From the NCBI RefSeq assembly GCF_011064845.1, contig NZ_CP049015.1, positions 434,001-498,000 on the forward strand: a DNA stretch of 64,000 bases, written 5' to 3'. This stretch comes from Citrobacter freundii ATCC 8090 = MTCC 1658 = NBRC 12681 (GTDB lineage: Bacteria; Pseudomonadota; Gammaproteobacteria; Enterobacterales; Enterobacteriaceae). The translations under genes were made by a program, and so were the position numbers. Below the pieces are notes generated by a model. That model was not told the DNA's origin and made no database searches. It saw nothing but the letters and a program-made list of their open reading frames with translations. This document shows positions 10,728 through 21,583 of the stretch, one piece after another (position 1 is the stretch's first letter; every line of letters begins with the position of its first letter).

Positions 10728-10862
10728 ATGATGAAACGTCTTCTCGGTCTTGTAATGCTACTCCTTTTCACCAGCACCCTCCTGACGGGATGCAATACCG
10801 CGCGCGGCTTCGGTGAAGACATCAAACATCTTGGCAATTCAATCTCTCACGCTGCCAGCTAA
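10728..10862 (+). CDS. ecnA: Entericidin A (antidote lipoprotein)
   Basis: Small lipoprotein, the proposed antidote partner of the bacteriolytic entericidin B. The product is 44 residues from the first of two adjacent ATG codons (43 from the second), after AGG. The signal peptide MMKRLLGLVMLLL ends in the lipobox LLTGC, giving a mature lipopeptide CNTARGFGEDIKHLGNSI, which matches the family. It lies directly after the efp terminator and 107 bp before ecnB. Mature A and B peptides share the CNT-RG-G-DI pattern, consistent with an ancient duplication. Confidence 0.93.
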   Translation: MMKRLLGLVMLLLFTSTLLTGCNTARGFGEDIKHLGNSISHAAS

Positions 10863-10931
10863 TCATTTCATATAGTCTTAAAAACGGTTGTTTATCCATC
10901 ACACTCCCAGATCTTGTCTATTATTAAGTAG

Positions 10932-10938
10932 CTATACA
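10932..10938 (+). promoter_or_regulatory. Candidate sigma-S -10 element of ecnB
   Basis: CTATACA, one base from the extended RpoS -10 consensus CTATACT, lies 32 bp upstream of the ecnB ATG. E. coli ecnB is known to be RpoS-dependent; the assignment here is by motif and position only. Confidence 0.5.
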
Positions 10939-10969
10939 CAAACAATATTGGCTAGAAAAGGAAGACGTT

Positions 10970-11116
10970 ATGGTTAAGAAGACAATTGCTGCGATCTTTT
11001 CTGTGTTGGTACTTTCTTCCGTTTTAACCGCGTGTAATACCACACGAGGCGTAGGACAGGATATTTCTGAAGGCGGTAGCGCCATTTCTGGTGCAGCGAC
11101 AAAAGCTCAGCAATAA
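10970..11116 (+). CDS. ecnB: Entericidin B (bacteriolytic lipoprotein)
   Basis: Toxic membrane lipoprotein of the entericidin pair, expressed in stationary phase in E. coli and linked to programmed lysis. The product is 48 residues. Its signal peptide [22 protein letters not shown] contains the lipobox VLTAC (Cys22), and the mature amphipathic peptide runs [20 protein letters not shown]. The ribosome-binding site is AAAGGAAG. The gene has its own candidate sigma-S promoter and is followed by a perfect 11-bp hairpin. The LuxR-type gene ecnR is convergent with it. Confidence 0.95.
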   Translation: MVKKTIAAIFSVLVLSSVLTACNTTRGVGQDISEGGSAISGAATKAQQ

Positions 11117-11121
11117 TGAAG

Positions 11122-11148
11122 AACGGTACGACGTCGTGTCGTACCGTT
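11122..11148. terminator. Hairpin between convergent ecnB and ecnR
   Basis: AACGGTACGAC-N5-GTCGTACCGTT, an 11-bp perfect stem. It follows ecnB by 5 bases and its far arm covers part of the ecnR stop codon. It lacks a strong U-tract on either side, so it is probably a bidirectional 3'-end structure. Confidence 0.6.
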
Positions 11149-11746
11149 AATCTCCCTTCCCTGGGAGTGACAGAAACGGCGAGAAGCGGTTCCCCAGGTG
11201 CAGTTTCATACGGATATTCCTCTTATAGGTGTAGACCGTTTTGCCATGTATGCTGAGTGCGGCGGCAATGGCATTGTTACTCACACCATCCATCCACATT
11301 GATAATACTTTCTCCTCCTGCGGCGTAAGCAAAGGCGTGGCGTTTTTGGGTATTTCTAATGCGGGGCGAACCTGAAGTGCTTCCTGAATTGTGTGGGAGA
11401 GTGTGTTCAGCGTGGTGTGCTTGGTCAAGACCGAATGGGCGACGGATTGAGAGGGTGCGATGGGGGCATGCTGTCTATCTGCTGATTGCAGTAAAATCAG
11501 TGGGATGACGCCACAACTCATAAAAAAAGGGTTAATTGGCGGACTGGAGTGCGTCTCGCTAATAAAACTGTATAAATCCGCGATCACCAGATGCGGTTTC
11601 CATTGCAAAATATGCTCTTTTGCTAACAGGAGATTATTGATTCCTGATACCAGAAATGAAGAGCTGAACCTGCCAGAATGATTAAGCAAGGCCTCTATCC
11701 CTGTGCGGGTAAAGTGGCACCGGTCAATCACTAAAATTTTAAGCAT
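11147..11746 (-). CDS. ecnR: LuxR-family regulator of the entericidin locus (EcnR/EntR)
   Basis: DNA-binding protein with a receiver-like N-terminus and a C-terminal LuxR/FixJ helix-turn-helix. The product is 199 residues. It opens MLKILVIDRCHFTRTGIEALL, like a response-regulator receiver, with a possible phospho-acceptor Asp in VIADLYS (about residue 57); the remaining receiver motifs are weak. The HTH region reads LLTPQEEKVLSMWMDGVSNN and is followed by IHGKTVYTYKRNIRMKL, a typical LuxR signature. It is convergent with ecnB. As I recall, a regulator of this kind was described at the C. freundii entericidin locus and is absent from E. coli K-12. No cognate histidine kinase gene is nearby. 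Confidence 0.85.
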   Translation of the reverse strand: MLKILVIDRCHFTRTGIEALLNHSGRFSSSFLVSGINNLLLAKEHILQWKPHLVIADLYSFISETHSSPPINPFFMSCGVIPLILLQSADRQHAPIAPSQSVAHSVLTKHTTLNTLSHTIQEALQVRPALEIPKNATPLLTPQEEKVLSMWMDGVSNNAIAAALSIHGKTVYTYKRNIRMKLHLGNRFSPFLSLPGKGD

Positions 11747-11939
11747 AAACGTTTCGCATTCAGAAGAGGGGCAATCGACTTTCCGGTTTCAGAAAGCCCT
11801 TCATCATAGAGAACTCCGATGAGTGCCAAATGCGGGAACTACGCCGCTAATTATGCTTAATTCTTGCTTTTAGCTGGCAGTGAATAAAAAGGTTGAAATT
11901 CATTTTCTTCCGGGCAAAAATGCCATTTCACACATCAGC

Positions 11940-11984
11940 TTTGTAGGACGACCTGCAAACGCTTCTTTCACCGGGGACGGCCCC
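11940..11984 (+). promoter_or_regulatory. Guanidine-II (mini-ykkC) riboswitch upstream of gdx
   Basis: Two short hairpins, each with an ACGR loop: TTTGTAGG-ACGA-CCTGCAAA (11940-11959) and GGGG-ACGG-CCCC (11973-11984). This is the defining structure of the guanidine-II riboswitch, which senses guanidinium through dimerised loops and exposes the ribosome-binding site. The TGGAG ribosome-binding site of gdx follows 8 bases later, fitting translational control. Confidence 0.92.
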
Positions 11985-12002
11985 ATTGTTCTGGAGCCTG
12001 AT

Positions 12003-12320
12003 ATGTCCTGGATCGTTTTATTAATTGCAGGTTTGCTCGAAGTCGTCTGGGCGATTGGCCTGAAATATACCCACGGTTTTACGCGTCTTACGCCAAGCAT
12101 TATCACTATTGCGGCGATGATCGTCAGTATTGCCATGCTCTCCTGGGCAATGCGCACATTACCTGTAGGAACCGCTTATGCGGTCTGGACCGGCATTGGC
12201 GCCGTCGGGGCGGCCATTACAGGGATTTTGCTGCTGGGTGAATCTGCCAGCCCGGCGCGTTTGCTGAGCCTTGGGCTGATCGTTGCTGGCATTATTGGTC
12301 TGAAGCTGAGCACTCACTAA
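12003..12320 (+). CDS. gdx: Guanidinium exporter Gdx (SugE)
   Basis: Small multidrug-resistance family antiporter of the guanidinium exporter subtype; it works as a dual-topology homodimer in the inner membrane and also exports some quaternary ammonium compounds. The product is 105 residues with four membrane helices. The helix-1 segment [20 protein letters not shown] contains the essential glutamate (Glu13). The frame is open further upstream to 11880, but that would translate the riboswitch; the ATG at 12003 has TGGAG and gives the family length. The stop codon overlaps that of the convergent blc. Confidence 0.96.
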
Positions 12321-12850
12321 GCGCCAGGCTGTTTCACCCAAATCAGCTTATTCACCTCAAACCCTTCCCGGGTCGCGATGGCTAACATTTGCTGTTTCAT
12401 TTCATCTGAAATAGTTGGGGTCCGTGAAAGGATCCACAGGTAGTCGCGATCCGGACCGCAAACCAGCGCGTGACGATATTCCCGGTCGAGTGCAATTACG
12501 TTATACCCACCATAGAAGGGGCCGAAGAATGATACTTTAAGCGCGGCCGTGCTTGGGTCGCCGGTGAAATAGGCTTTCCCTTCCGTTTTCTGCCACATCT
12601 CCCTGTCAGGGTTATAGCCCTTGTTAATAACGTTGATGCCGCCGTCGTCGCGCAAGCTGTACGTTGCGGTCACTTTATCCAACCCGCGCTCGAAACGATG
12701 GTCGAAGCGCGCAATTTCATACCATGTTCCCAGATAGCGTTTGGCATCAAAGTTATTCACCACGGTAACGCCTTTCGGCGGTGTTGGGGAGCTGCAAGCG
12801 ACAACCAGGAATGCAGCCGTAACTGCAGCAACGACGGGCAGAATGCGCAT
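12317..12850 (-). CDS. blc: Outer-membrane lipocalin Blc
   Basis: Bacterial lipocalin anchored in the outer membrane, with affinity for lysophospholipids and probably used in membrane repair or starvation. The product is 177 residues. The signal peptide [19 protein letters not shown] ends in a lipobox (VVAC) at Cys19. The lipocalin signature [17 protein letters not shown] follows at about residue 41. The ATG at 12850 has AAGGA upstream and matches E. coli Blc; the frame continues to 12907 but without support. It is downstream of ampC in the same direction, with a terminator between, and its last four bases overlap gdx. The ampC-blc-sugE order is also common on mobile CMY-2 fragments. Confidence 0.97.
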
Positions 12851-12908
12851 AGTGTTTTCCTTACTGTTTTTTGTTAAGTGTAGATGACAGCAGGGAAAAA
12901 AGAGCAAG

Positions 12909-12935
12909 AAAGGAGGTCCGATTTACCGGACCCCT
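12909..12935 (-). terminator. Terminator of ampC
   Basis: Hairpin GGTCCG-N6-CGGACC just downstream of the ampC stop, followed by a TCCTTTCTTGC tract in the ampC direction. Confidence 0.7.
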
Positions 12936-12942
12936 CTGTCAG

Positions 12943-15093
<2,151 letters not shown>

Positions 15094-15095
<2 letters not shown>

Positions 15096-15119
15096 AAAAG
15101 GCCCGCCAATGGCGGGCCT
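15094..15119 (-). terminator. Terminator of frdABCD, shared with the ampR end
   Basis: 9-bp stem AGGCCCGCC-AAT-GGCGGGCCT followed on the minus strand by a TTTTTTA run. It starts within the ampR stop codon. On the plus strand the hairpin follows ampR by a few bases but is trailed by GATAATTA, so it chiefly serves frd. Confidence 0.88.
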
Positions 15120-15137
15120 GATAATTAACGCATGTAC

Positions 15138-15494
15138 TTAGATGGTCAGAATACCAATCGCCGTTACAACGGTCAGGATAGCTGCCAGTCCGTAGAATAC
15201 CCATTTGCCAGCCGGCACGTGGATTTTCAGGTCATGCATCGCGTGGTGCATACGGTGTAAACCACACCACAGCGGCAGAACGATCATCAGGAACAGAAAC
15301 GCACGTCCGATGAAGCTCTGAGCGAATGCCAGTACGCGTTCATAGCTGAAAGCATCAGGAACAAAGCCCAGCGGCAGCATAATGCCTACCAGCAGGATCA
15401 TTACCGGCGCAATGATTGCGCTCCACATACCGCCTGCACCAAACAGGCCCCAGAATACGGGTTCGTCAGAGCGTTTTGGATTTGGATTAATCAT
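15138..15494 (-). CDS. frdD: Fumarate reductase membrane anchor FrdD
   Basis: Membrane subunit of quinol:fumarate reductase, which with FrdC anchors FrdAB and binds menaquinol. The product is 118 residues with three membrane helices; [20 protein letters not shown] is the conserved second-third helix region. The start ATG at 15494 has a GGAGT ribosome-binding site (the frame extends to 15524 without support). It is one residue shorter than the remembered E. coli protein, from a small change near [14 protein letters not shown]. It is last in frdABCD, 10 bases after frdC. Confidence 0.97.
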   Translation of the reverse strand: MINPNPKRSDEPVFWGLFGAGGMWSAIIAPVMILLVGIMLPLGFVPDAFSYERVLAFAQSFIGRAFLFLMIVLPLWCGLHRMHHAMHDLKIHVPAGKWVFYGLAAILTVVTAIGILTI

Positions 15495-15504
15495 TCCGGA
15501 CTCC

Positions 15505-15900
15505 TTACCAGAACAGGGCAACAAACAGTATGACTACTGTAGCAACCACAGTGACTGCCCAGAGACCTTTGATGATCGGCTCTGGCCCCATTTTTTCGTC
15601 TTTTACGATGATGTTGGCTGCTTTTGGTGCCAGCTCAAACCAGGTTTTGGTATGCAGCAGAGCTGCTGCCAGGGCGATAATGTTAAGGATTACCACCACC
15701 GGGTTTTGTAAAAAGGCGACAAAGCCCATCCAGGACTCTGCACCATGCTTGAGTGCAAACAGGCCGATAATCAGTTCAATGCTGAACCAGACTGCCGGGA
15801 CTGCCGTGCCTTCACGCAGCATGTAAAAACGATAAAATGGCAGCTTTTTCCACCAAGTGGACGTCATTGGCCGCACATAGGCTTTACGTTTAGTCGTCAT
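15505..15900 (-). CDS. frdC: Fumarate reductase membrane anchor FrdC
   Basis: Membrane subunit of quinol:fumarate reductase, contributing to the menaquinol site. The product is 131 residues with three membrane helices after a basic, aromatic N-terminus ([20 protein letters not shown]). The glutamate in this region (E. coli Glu29) takes part in quinol oxidation and is present. It lies 10 bases after frdB and 10 before frdD in the operon; the start ATG has AAGGAG upstream. Confidence 0.98.
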   Translation of the reverse strand: MTTKRKAYVRPMTSTWWKKLPFYRFYMLREGTAVPAVWFSIELIIGLFALKHGAESWMGFVAFLQNPVVVILNIIALAAALLHTKTWFELAPKAANIIVKDEKMGPEPIIKGLWAVTVVATVVILFVALFW

Positions 15901-15910
15901 CGTGCACTCC

Positions 15911-16645
15911 TTAGCGTGGTTTCAGGGTAGCGATAAGAAAGTCTTTTGAACTTTCAACTTTACCCTGCTGAATGGCCGCAGCCGGATCGACGTGTTTCGG
16001 GCAGACTTCGGAGCAGTAGCCCACGAAAGTACAGGTCCAGACGCCGTTCGGGCTGTTCAATTGAGCCATACGCTCCTTCTTACCGTGGTCGCGGCTATCT
16101 TCGTTGTAACGATGCGCCAGCGTAATCGCAGCCGGTCCAATGAACTCAGGGTTCAGGCCGAACTGCGGGCACGCGGCGTAGCACAGACCACAGTTGATGC
16201 AACCGGAGAACTGATGATACTTCGCCATCTGCGCCGGAGTCTGGGTATTTGGACCCTGATCCGGTGTACGCGGGTTACCGATGATGTACGGTTTGATCGC
16301 TTCCAGGCTTTCGATAAAGTGCGTCATGTCGACGACCAGATCGCGCTCAATCGGGAAGTTACCCAGCGCTTCAACCTTCATGCCGTTTGTGTAATCACGC
16401 AGGAAGGTTTTGCACGCCAGTTTCGGTACATTGTTGACCATCATGCCGCAGGAGCCGCAGATTGCCATACGGCAGGACCAGCGGTAGCTCAGGTCCGGTG
16501 CCAGGTTATCCTTGATGTAGCCCAGCGCATCCAGCAGTGACGTGGTTTCATCATAAGGAACTTCGTAGAAAGCACTGTGCGGCGCGGTATCGGTTTCCGG
16601 GTTATAGCGCACCACCTCAACTTTCAGGTTTTTCATCTCAGCCAT
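15911..16645 (-). CDS. frdB: Fumarate reductase iron-sulfur subunit FrdB
   Basis: Carries electrons from membrane-bound menaquinol to the FrdA flavin through three clusters. The product is 244 residues. The N-terminal [2Fe-2S] domain shows [10 protein letters not shown] plus a later Cys (residues about 57-77). The C-terminal ferredoxin domain has [12 protein letters not shown] and CSEVCPKH, which hold the [4Fe-4S] and [3Fe-4S] clusters. The ATG at 16645 overlaps the 3' end of frdA by 8 bases, and a GGAGAAGG ribosome-binding site lies inside frdA. The frame extends upstream to 16693 only because of this overlap. Confidence 0.98.
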   Translation of the reverse strand: MAEMKNLKVEVVRYNPETDTAPHSAFYEVPYDETTSLLDALGYIKDNLAPDLSYRWSCRMAICGSCGMMVNNVPKLACKTFLRDYTNGMKVEALGNFPIERDLVVDMTHFIESLEAIKPYIIGNPRTPDQGPNTQTPAQMAKYHQFSGCINCGLCYAACPQFGLNPEFIGPAAITLAHRYNEDSRDHGKKERMAQLNSPNGVWTCTFVGYCSEVCPKHVDPAAAIQQGKVESSKDFLIATLKPR

Positions 16646-18428
16646 TCGCCTTCTCCTTCTTATCGGCTGCTTCCGCTTCGCCACCGTAAACACGTTTAGC
16701 CGGTGGCAGAGTGGTGATTTTCACGTCGCTGTATTCCAGGCGAGTCGTGCCGTCAGCATCGCGGAAGGCGAGGGTGTGTTTGAGGAAGTTCACGTCGTCA
16801 CGCTCGGTACAGCCTTCATCCAGACGCTGATGCGCGCCGCGGGATTCTTTACGCGCCAGCGCGGAGTGCGCCATACATTCAGCAACGTTCAGACCGTGAC
16901 CCAGTTCGATGGTATACAGCAGGTCGGTGTTGAAGACGCTGGAGGTATCAGTGATACGTACGCGCTTGAAGCGTTCCTGCAGTTCAGCCAGCTTATCAAC
17001 GGTTTTCTGCATCAGTTCCGGCGTACGGTAGATACCGCAACCTTCTTCCATGGAGATACCCATTTCATCACGGATCTTAGACCAGTTTTCGTTACCTTCC
17101 TGGTTAACCAGATCTTTCAGACGTTTTTCAACGCCAGCAACCTGTGCATCCAGAGCGGCACTGTTTGCAGCGCCAGCCGTTGCAGCGCGTTCCGCAGCTT
17201 GTTCACCGGCCATACGACCGAAGACCACCAGTTCCGCCAGGGAGTTAGAGCCCAGACGGTTAGCGCCATGCAGACCAACAGAGGAACATTCGCCGACAGC
17301 GAACAGACCTTTAATGCGGGTTTCACAGTGCTGATCGGTTTCGATACCGCCCATGGTGTAGTGCGCGGTCGGACGTACCGGGATCGGTTCTTTAACCGGA
17401 TCGACACCCACGTAAGCTTTCGCCAGTTCGCAGATGAACGGTAAACGTTCGAGCAGTTTTTTCTCACCGAGGTGACGCAGGTCGAGGTGAACCACATCGC
17501 CACGCGGAGTGGAAATGGTGTTACCTTTGCGCCATTCGTGCCAGAAAGCCTGAGAAACTTTGTCGCGCGGACCGAGTTCCATGTATTTGTTTTTCGGCTC
17601 GCCCAGCGGGGTTTCCGGACCCATGCCGTAGTCTTGCAGATAACGGTAGCCGTTTTTGTTGACCAGGATACCGCCTTCACCACGGCAACCTTCTGTCATC
17701 AGGATACCGGAGCCTGGCAGACCCGTCGGGTGATATTGAACGAATTCCATATCACGCAGCGGAACGCCGTGGCTCAGCGCCATGCCCATACCGTCGCCAG
17801 TTACGATGCCGCCGTTGGTATTGTAACGGTAAACACGACCAGCGCCGCCCGTTGCCATTACGACTGCGTTAGCACGGATCTGCACCAGCGTGCCTTCCAT
17901 CATGTTCATGGCAACCAGGCCGCGGGCATGACCCTCGTCCACCAGGATATCCAGAACGAAGTGTTCGTCAAAGCGCTGAATCTGCGGGAACTGCAAAGAT
18001 GTTTGGAACAGCGTATGCAACATGTGGAAGCCGGTTTTATCTGCGGCAAACCAGGTACGCTCGATTTTCATGCCGCCGAAGCGACGTACGTTGACGCTAC
18101 CGTCTTCACGACGGCTCCATGGGCAGCCCCATTGTTCCAGTTGCGTCATTTCAGTTGGGCAGTGGTGGACAAAGTAATCCACGACATCCTGCTCACATAG
18201 CCAGTCTCCGCCTGCTACCGTATCGTGAAAATGGTAGTCAAAGCTGTCATGATCCTGCGCGACAGCAGCAGAGCCGCCTTCGGCAGCAACGGTATGGCTG
18301 CGCATTGGGTACACTTTTGAGATCAGTGCGATTTTAGCGTTGGGATTTGCTTGTGCGGCAGCAATTGCAGCACGTAATCCCGCGCCACCGGCGCCTATAA
18401 TGGCAAGATCGGCTTGAAAGGTTTGCAC
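16638..18428 (-). CDS. frdA: Fumarate reductase flavoprotein subunit FrdA
   Basis: Catalytic subunit that reduces fumarate to succinate as terminal step of anaerobic respiration. It carries covalently bound FAD. The product is 596 residues beginning at GTG (18428), preceded by TGGAGG at good spacing. The dinucleotide-binding motif [11 protein letters not shown] is at residues 9-19, and the flavinylation histidine is in [10 protein letters not shown] (about His44). Active-site residues lie in the HYTMGGI and [15 protein letters not shown] regions. Compared with the remembered E. coli protein it lacks six residues near the C-terminus ([14 protein letters not shown]), an indel in a disordered tail. 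It is first in frdABCD, with an FNR-like site upstream. Confidence 0.98.
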   Translation of the reverse strand: MQTFQADLAIIGAGGAGLRAAIAAAQANPNAKIALISKVYPMRSHTVAAEGGSAAVAQDHDSFDYHFHDTVAGGDWLCEQDVVDYFVHHCPTEMTQLEQWGCPWSRREDGSVNVRRFGGMKIERTWFAADKTGFHMLHTLFQTSLQFPQIQRFDEHFVLDILVDEGHARGLVAMNMMEGTLVQIRANAVVMATGGAGRVYRYNTNGGIVTGDGMGMALSHGVPLRDMEFVQYHPTGLPGSGILMTEGCRGEGGILVNKNGYRYLQDYGMGPETPLGEPKNKYMELGPRDKVSQAFWHEWRKGNTISTPRGDVVHLDLRHLGEKKLLERLPFICELAKAYVGVDPVKEPIPVRPTAHYTMGGIETDQHCETRIKGLFAVGECSSVGLHGANRLGSNSLAELVVFGRMAGEQAAERAATAGAANSAALDAQVAGVEKRLKDLVNQEGNENWSKIRDEMGISMEEGCGIYRTPELMQKTVDKLAELQERFKRVRITDTSSVFNTDLLYTIELGHGLNVAECMAHSALARKESRGAHQRLDEGCTERDDVNFLKHTLAFRDADGTTRLEYSDVKITTLPPAKRVYGGEAEAADKKEKANG

Positions 18429-18752
18429 GACATTCCTCCAGATTGTTGTTATTTCATCCCCGCCTGAAATCAGATGCTTCATCGGCTTCAAACAGGTTAT
18501 GAACGCGTTTCCACTGCTCCTTTATAGGTACAATAGTATAGTCTTAGGGATGTGCGGGAAATTTGACGTGTTCGATTTTTTTAGCGTGTCACAGGGGGGA
18601 ATTATCATTGAATTTGATTAATTTAATTACTAAACCACCCTATGTCGCTTTTTTTATCCAATTGCCGGTGCTGATTACTGCTGCCTGAAATTTGTCTCGT
18701 TAGCGCGATACGAGTAGACTTCGTGCCCTTGTCATAAATCGGAGAAACAACC
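18429..18752. promoter_or_regulatory. Divergent frdA/epmA region with FNR-like site
   Basis: This 324-bp gap has no gene. The frdA -10 hexamer is TATACT on the minus strand (18535-18540), and a 14-bp FNR-like dyad TTGAC-GTGT-TCGAT lies at 18563-18576, centred about 35 bp upstream of that -10, a position suited to class II activation around -41.5. The surrounding bases match the remembered E. coli frdA promoter. The epmA ATG follows a CGGAGAAA ribosome-binding site. Confidence 0.65.
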
Positions 18753-19730
18753 ATGAGCGAAACGGCAACCTGGCAGCCGAGCGCGTCCATCCCCAATCTG
18801 TTAAAACGTGCAGCAATTATAGCGGAGATTCGCCGCTTTTTTGCCGATCGTGGCGTGCTTGAGGTTGAGACCCCTTGTATGAGTCAGGCAACGGTAACGG
18901 ACATCCATCTGTTCCCGTTCGAAACGCGTTTCGTTGGCCCTGGACACTCCCAGGGGATGAATCTCTATTTAATGACCAGCCCTGAATACCATATGAAGCG
19001 CCTGCTGGTGGCAGGGTGCGGCCCGGTGTATCAACTGTGCCGCAGCTTCCGTAATGAAGAGATGGGGCGCCATCATAACCCTGAATTCACCATGCTTGAG
19101 TGGTATCGTCCGCACTACGATATGTATCGCCTGATGAATGAGGTGGATGATTTGCTTCAGCAGGTGCTGGACTGTTCGCCTGCGGAAAGCCTCTCTTACC
19201 AGCAAGCCTTCCAGCGTCATCTGGAGATAGACCCGCTGTCTGCGGATAAAACCCAACTGCGGGAAGTGGCGGCGAAATTGGATCTCAGCAATATTGCCGA
19301 TACCGAAGAAGACCGGGACACCTTACTGCAACTGCTGTTTACGATGGGCGTTGAGCCGCATATTGGTAAAGACAAACCGACGTTTGTGTATCATTTCCCG
19401 GCCAGCCAGGCATCACTGGCGCAAATCAGTACCGAAGATCACCGCGTTGCTGAACGTTTTGAGGTTTATTACAAAGGTATTGAACTGGCGAATGGTTTCC
19501 ATGAATTGACCGACGCGCGCGAGCAGCAGCAACGATTTGAACAGGATAACCGCAAACGTGCCGCACGTGGTCTGCCGCAGCAGCCTATCGACACCAACCT
19601 GCTGGAAGCGCTGAAAGTAGGCATGCCGGATTGCTCAGGCGTGGCTCTGGGTGTTGACCGTCTGGTGATGCTGGCGCTGGGCGCAGAGAGCCTGGCCGAG
19701 GTTATCGCATTTACCGTCGATCGCGCATAA
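18753..19730 (+). CDS. epmA: EF-P lysine ligase EpmA (PoxA/GenX)
   Basis: Ligates (R)-beta-lysine to Lys34 of EF-P using ATP; a paralogue of the catalytic core of class II lysyl-tRNA synthetase lacking the anticodon-binding domain. The product is 325 residues, the family length. Class II motifs are seen: motif 1 in [13 protein letters not shown], motif 2 in [17 protein letters not shown] and motif 3 in [15 protein letters not shown]. It has its own terminator and is divergent from frdA. With epmB and efp in the same window the whole beta-lysylation pathway is present; the hydroxylase EpmC is not encoded here. Confidence 0.98.
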   Translation: MSETATWQPSASIPNLLKRAAIIAEIRRFFADRGVLEVETPCMSQATVTDIHLFPFETRFVGPGHSQGMNLYLMTSPEYHMKRLLVAGCGPVYQLCRSFRNEEMGRHHNPEFTMLEWYRPHYDMYRLMNEVDDLLQQVLDCSPAESLSYQQAFQRHLEIDPLSADKTQLREVAAKLDLSNIADTEEDRDTLLQLLFTMGVEPHIGKDKPTFVYHFPASQASLAQISTEDHRVAERFEVYYKGIELANGFHELTDAREQQQRFEQDNRKRAARGLPQQPIDTNLLEALKVGMPDCSGVALGVDRLVMLALGAESLAEVIAFTVDRA

Positions 19731-19745
19731 CTTACTCTTCCGCAA

Positions 19746-19788
19746 TACAAAGTGGCGGCTTAATCGCCACTTTGTAGCATATTTTTTC
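19746..19788 (+). terminator. Terminator of epmA
   Basis: Inverted repeat TACAAAGTGGCG / CGCCACTTTGTA (12 bp, loop of 7), then GCATATTTTTTC, 15 bases past the epmA stop. Confidence 0.85.
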
Positions 19789-19944
19789 ATTTCCCCTCTA
19801 ATAGCCACAATTTACACCTGGATATTTGATATCGTTTAGGTATCAATTCTGTGTTGATTTTTTTATCGCTGAACTCTGCAAAGAGAGCAGTGCCAACCGG
19901 TGAGCGGCGTTTGCTAAACGCTTGCCAGAGTAAGGGATGGTTTA

Positions 19945-21447
19945 ATGACCCAAACAATAAAAAAGATGAGCCTGCCAGGTCTCATTCTCATGATATTTAC
20001 GTCAGTTTTCGGTTTTGCTAATAGCCCATCCGCATTCTATTTAATGGGGTATAGTGCAATACCGTGGTATATATTTTCTGCATTATTATTCTTTATTCCA
20101 TTTGCTTTAATGATGGCGGAAATGGGGTCTGCCTATCGGAAAGAAGAGGGGGGAATCTATTCGTGGATGAATAATAGCGTTGGACCGCGCTATGCCTTTA
20201 TCGGCACGTTTATGTGGTTTTCTTCTTATGTGATATGGATGGTAAGTACTGCGGCGAAAGTCTGGGTACCTTTTTCAACCTTCTTGTTTGGCGCAGACAT
20301 GACGCAGCACTGGCGTATTGCAGGGCTTGAGCCTACGCAGGTTGTCGGGCTGCTCGCCGTCGGCTGGATGATCCTGGTGACCTGCGTGGCATCCCGGGGT
20401 ATTAATAAGATTGCGCGTATTACGGCAGTAGGCGGAATTGCCGTAATGTGTCTTAATTTAGTTCTGTTGTTAGTGAGTGTCGCTATTTTGTTATTAACTG
20501 GTGGCCACTTTGCACAGGATATTAATTTTATCTCCTCACCTAATCCCGGATATCAGTCCGGGCTGGCAATGTTGTCATTTGTTGTGTTTGCCATTTTTGC
20601 TTATGGCGGAATTGAAGCTGTAGGGGGACTGGTTGATAAAACAGAAAAACCAGAAAAGAACTTTGCTAAAGGCATTGTTTTTGCCGCTATTGTCATTTCT
20701 GTTGGTTATTCACTGGCCATCTTTTTATGGGGCGTTAGCACCAACTGGCAGCAGGTATTAAGCAATAGCTCGGTCAACCTCGGCAATATTACTTATATCC
20801 TGATGAAGAGCCTCGGGATGACGTTGGGTAATGCGCTGCATCTTTCCCCTGAGACCGCGATGGTGATGGGCGTATGGTTTGCACGTATTACCGGGCTTTC
20901 CATGTTCCTTGCCTATACCGGCGCTTTTTTCACCCTCAGCTACTCACCGCTGAAAGCGATTATTCAGGGCACGCCGAAAGCGTTGTGGCCCGCGCCGATG
21001 ACCAAACTGAATGCCGTAGGGATGCCGACGACGGCAATGTGGTTACAGTGCCTGCTGGTGAGCCTGTTTATCCTGTTGGTTTCATTTGGTGGCGATACGG
21101 CTTCAGCGTTCTATAACAAACTGACGCTGATGGCGAACGTATCCATGACGCTGCCGTATCTGTTCCTGGCGCTGGCGTTTCCGTTCTTTAAATCCCGTCC
21201 GGATCTGGAAAGGCCGTTTGTTGTCTTTAAAACCCGAGCGGCGACGCTGCTGGCAACGGGTGTGGTCGTTCTGGTGGTGACGTTTGCCAACGTGTTCACC
21301 ATCATCCAGCCGGTAATTGAAGCCCGGGACTGGAACAGTGCCTTGTGGATGACCGGCGGCCCGATCTTCTTCTCGCTGCTGGCGATGGCGATTTATGAGA
21401 ACTATCATCGCCGCGTTGACCGTCAACCGGTTCTGGTGACAGAGTAA
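19945..21447 (+). CDS. yjeM: Inner-membrane APC-family transporter YjeM
   Basis: Putative amino-acid transporter of the APC superfamily (glutamate/GABA antiporter-like group); the substrate is not known. The product is 500 residues with about twelve membrane helices. The helix-1 region TSVFGFANSPSAFYLMGYSA and the conserved motif FAYGGIEAVGGLVDKTEKP at about residues 219-237 are typical. It matches E. coli YjeM in length and place, after epmA. A candidate TTG is not needed: ATG at 19945 follows AAGGGATGG. It is followed by a BIME where E. coli K-12 has yjeN and yjeO. Confidence 0.93.
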   Translation: MTQTIKKMSLPGLILMIFTSVFGFANSPSAFYLMGYSAIPWYIFSALLFFIPFALMMAEMGSAYRKEEGGIYSWMNNSVGPRYAFIGTFMWFSSYVIWMVSTAAKVWVPFSTFLFGADMTQHWRIAGLEPTQVVGLLAVGWMILVTCVASRGINKIARITAVGGIAVMCLNLVLLLVSVAILLLTGGHFAQDINFISSPNPGYQSGLAMLSFVVFAIFAYGGIEAVGGLVDKTEKPEKNFAKGIVFAAIVISVGYSLAIFLWGVSTNWQQVLSNSSVNLGNITYILMKSLGMTLGNALHLSPETAMVMGVWFARITGLSMFLAYTGAFFTLSYSPLKAIIQGTPKALWPAPMTKLNAVGMPTTAMWLQCLLVSLFILLVSFGGDTASAFYNKLTLMANVSMTLPYLFLALAFPFFKSRPDLERPFVVFKTRAATLLATGVVVLVVTFANVFTIIQPVIEARDWNSALWMTGGPIFFSLLAMAIYENYHRRVDRQPVLVTE

Positions 21448-21458
21448 ACTGGGCCGTT

Positions 21459-21536
21459 GTAGGCCGGATAAGGCAATGCCGCCATCCGGCAATCAGCATC
21501 GAATTGCCTGATGGCGCTACGCTTATCAGGCCTACA
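21459..21536. repeat. BIME: two inverted REP units between yjeM and mscM
   Basis: Units GTAGGCCGGATAAGGCAATG (21459-21491) and TTGCCTGATGGCGCTACGCT (21504-21536), in opposite orientation. They lie between two convergent genes, a usual BIME position. Confidence 0.92.
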
Positions 21537-21547
21537 AGACCCACACC

Positions 21548-21576
21548 GTAGCTCGGCGTCACTGCGTTCGGGCTAC
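21548..21576. other. Imperfect inverted repeat between BIME and mscM
   Basis: GTAGCTCGG and CGGGCTAC flank a GC-rich loop, directly beside the BIME and 8 bases from the mscM stop. It may be a terminator-like structure for mscM or another small repeat type; I do not recognise the family. Confidence 0.35.
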
Positions 21577-21583
21577 TCAGGTA

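Noticed and set aside
11880..12002. N-terminal extension of Gdx
   Set aside because: It would translate the riboswitch, and the extra 41 residues have no counterpart in the family.
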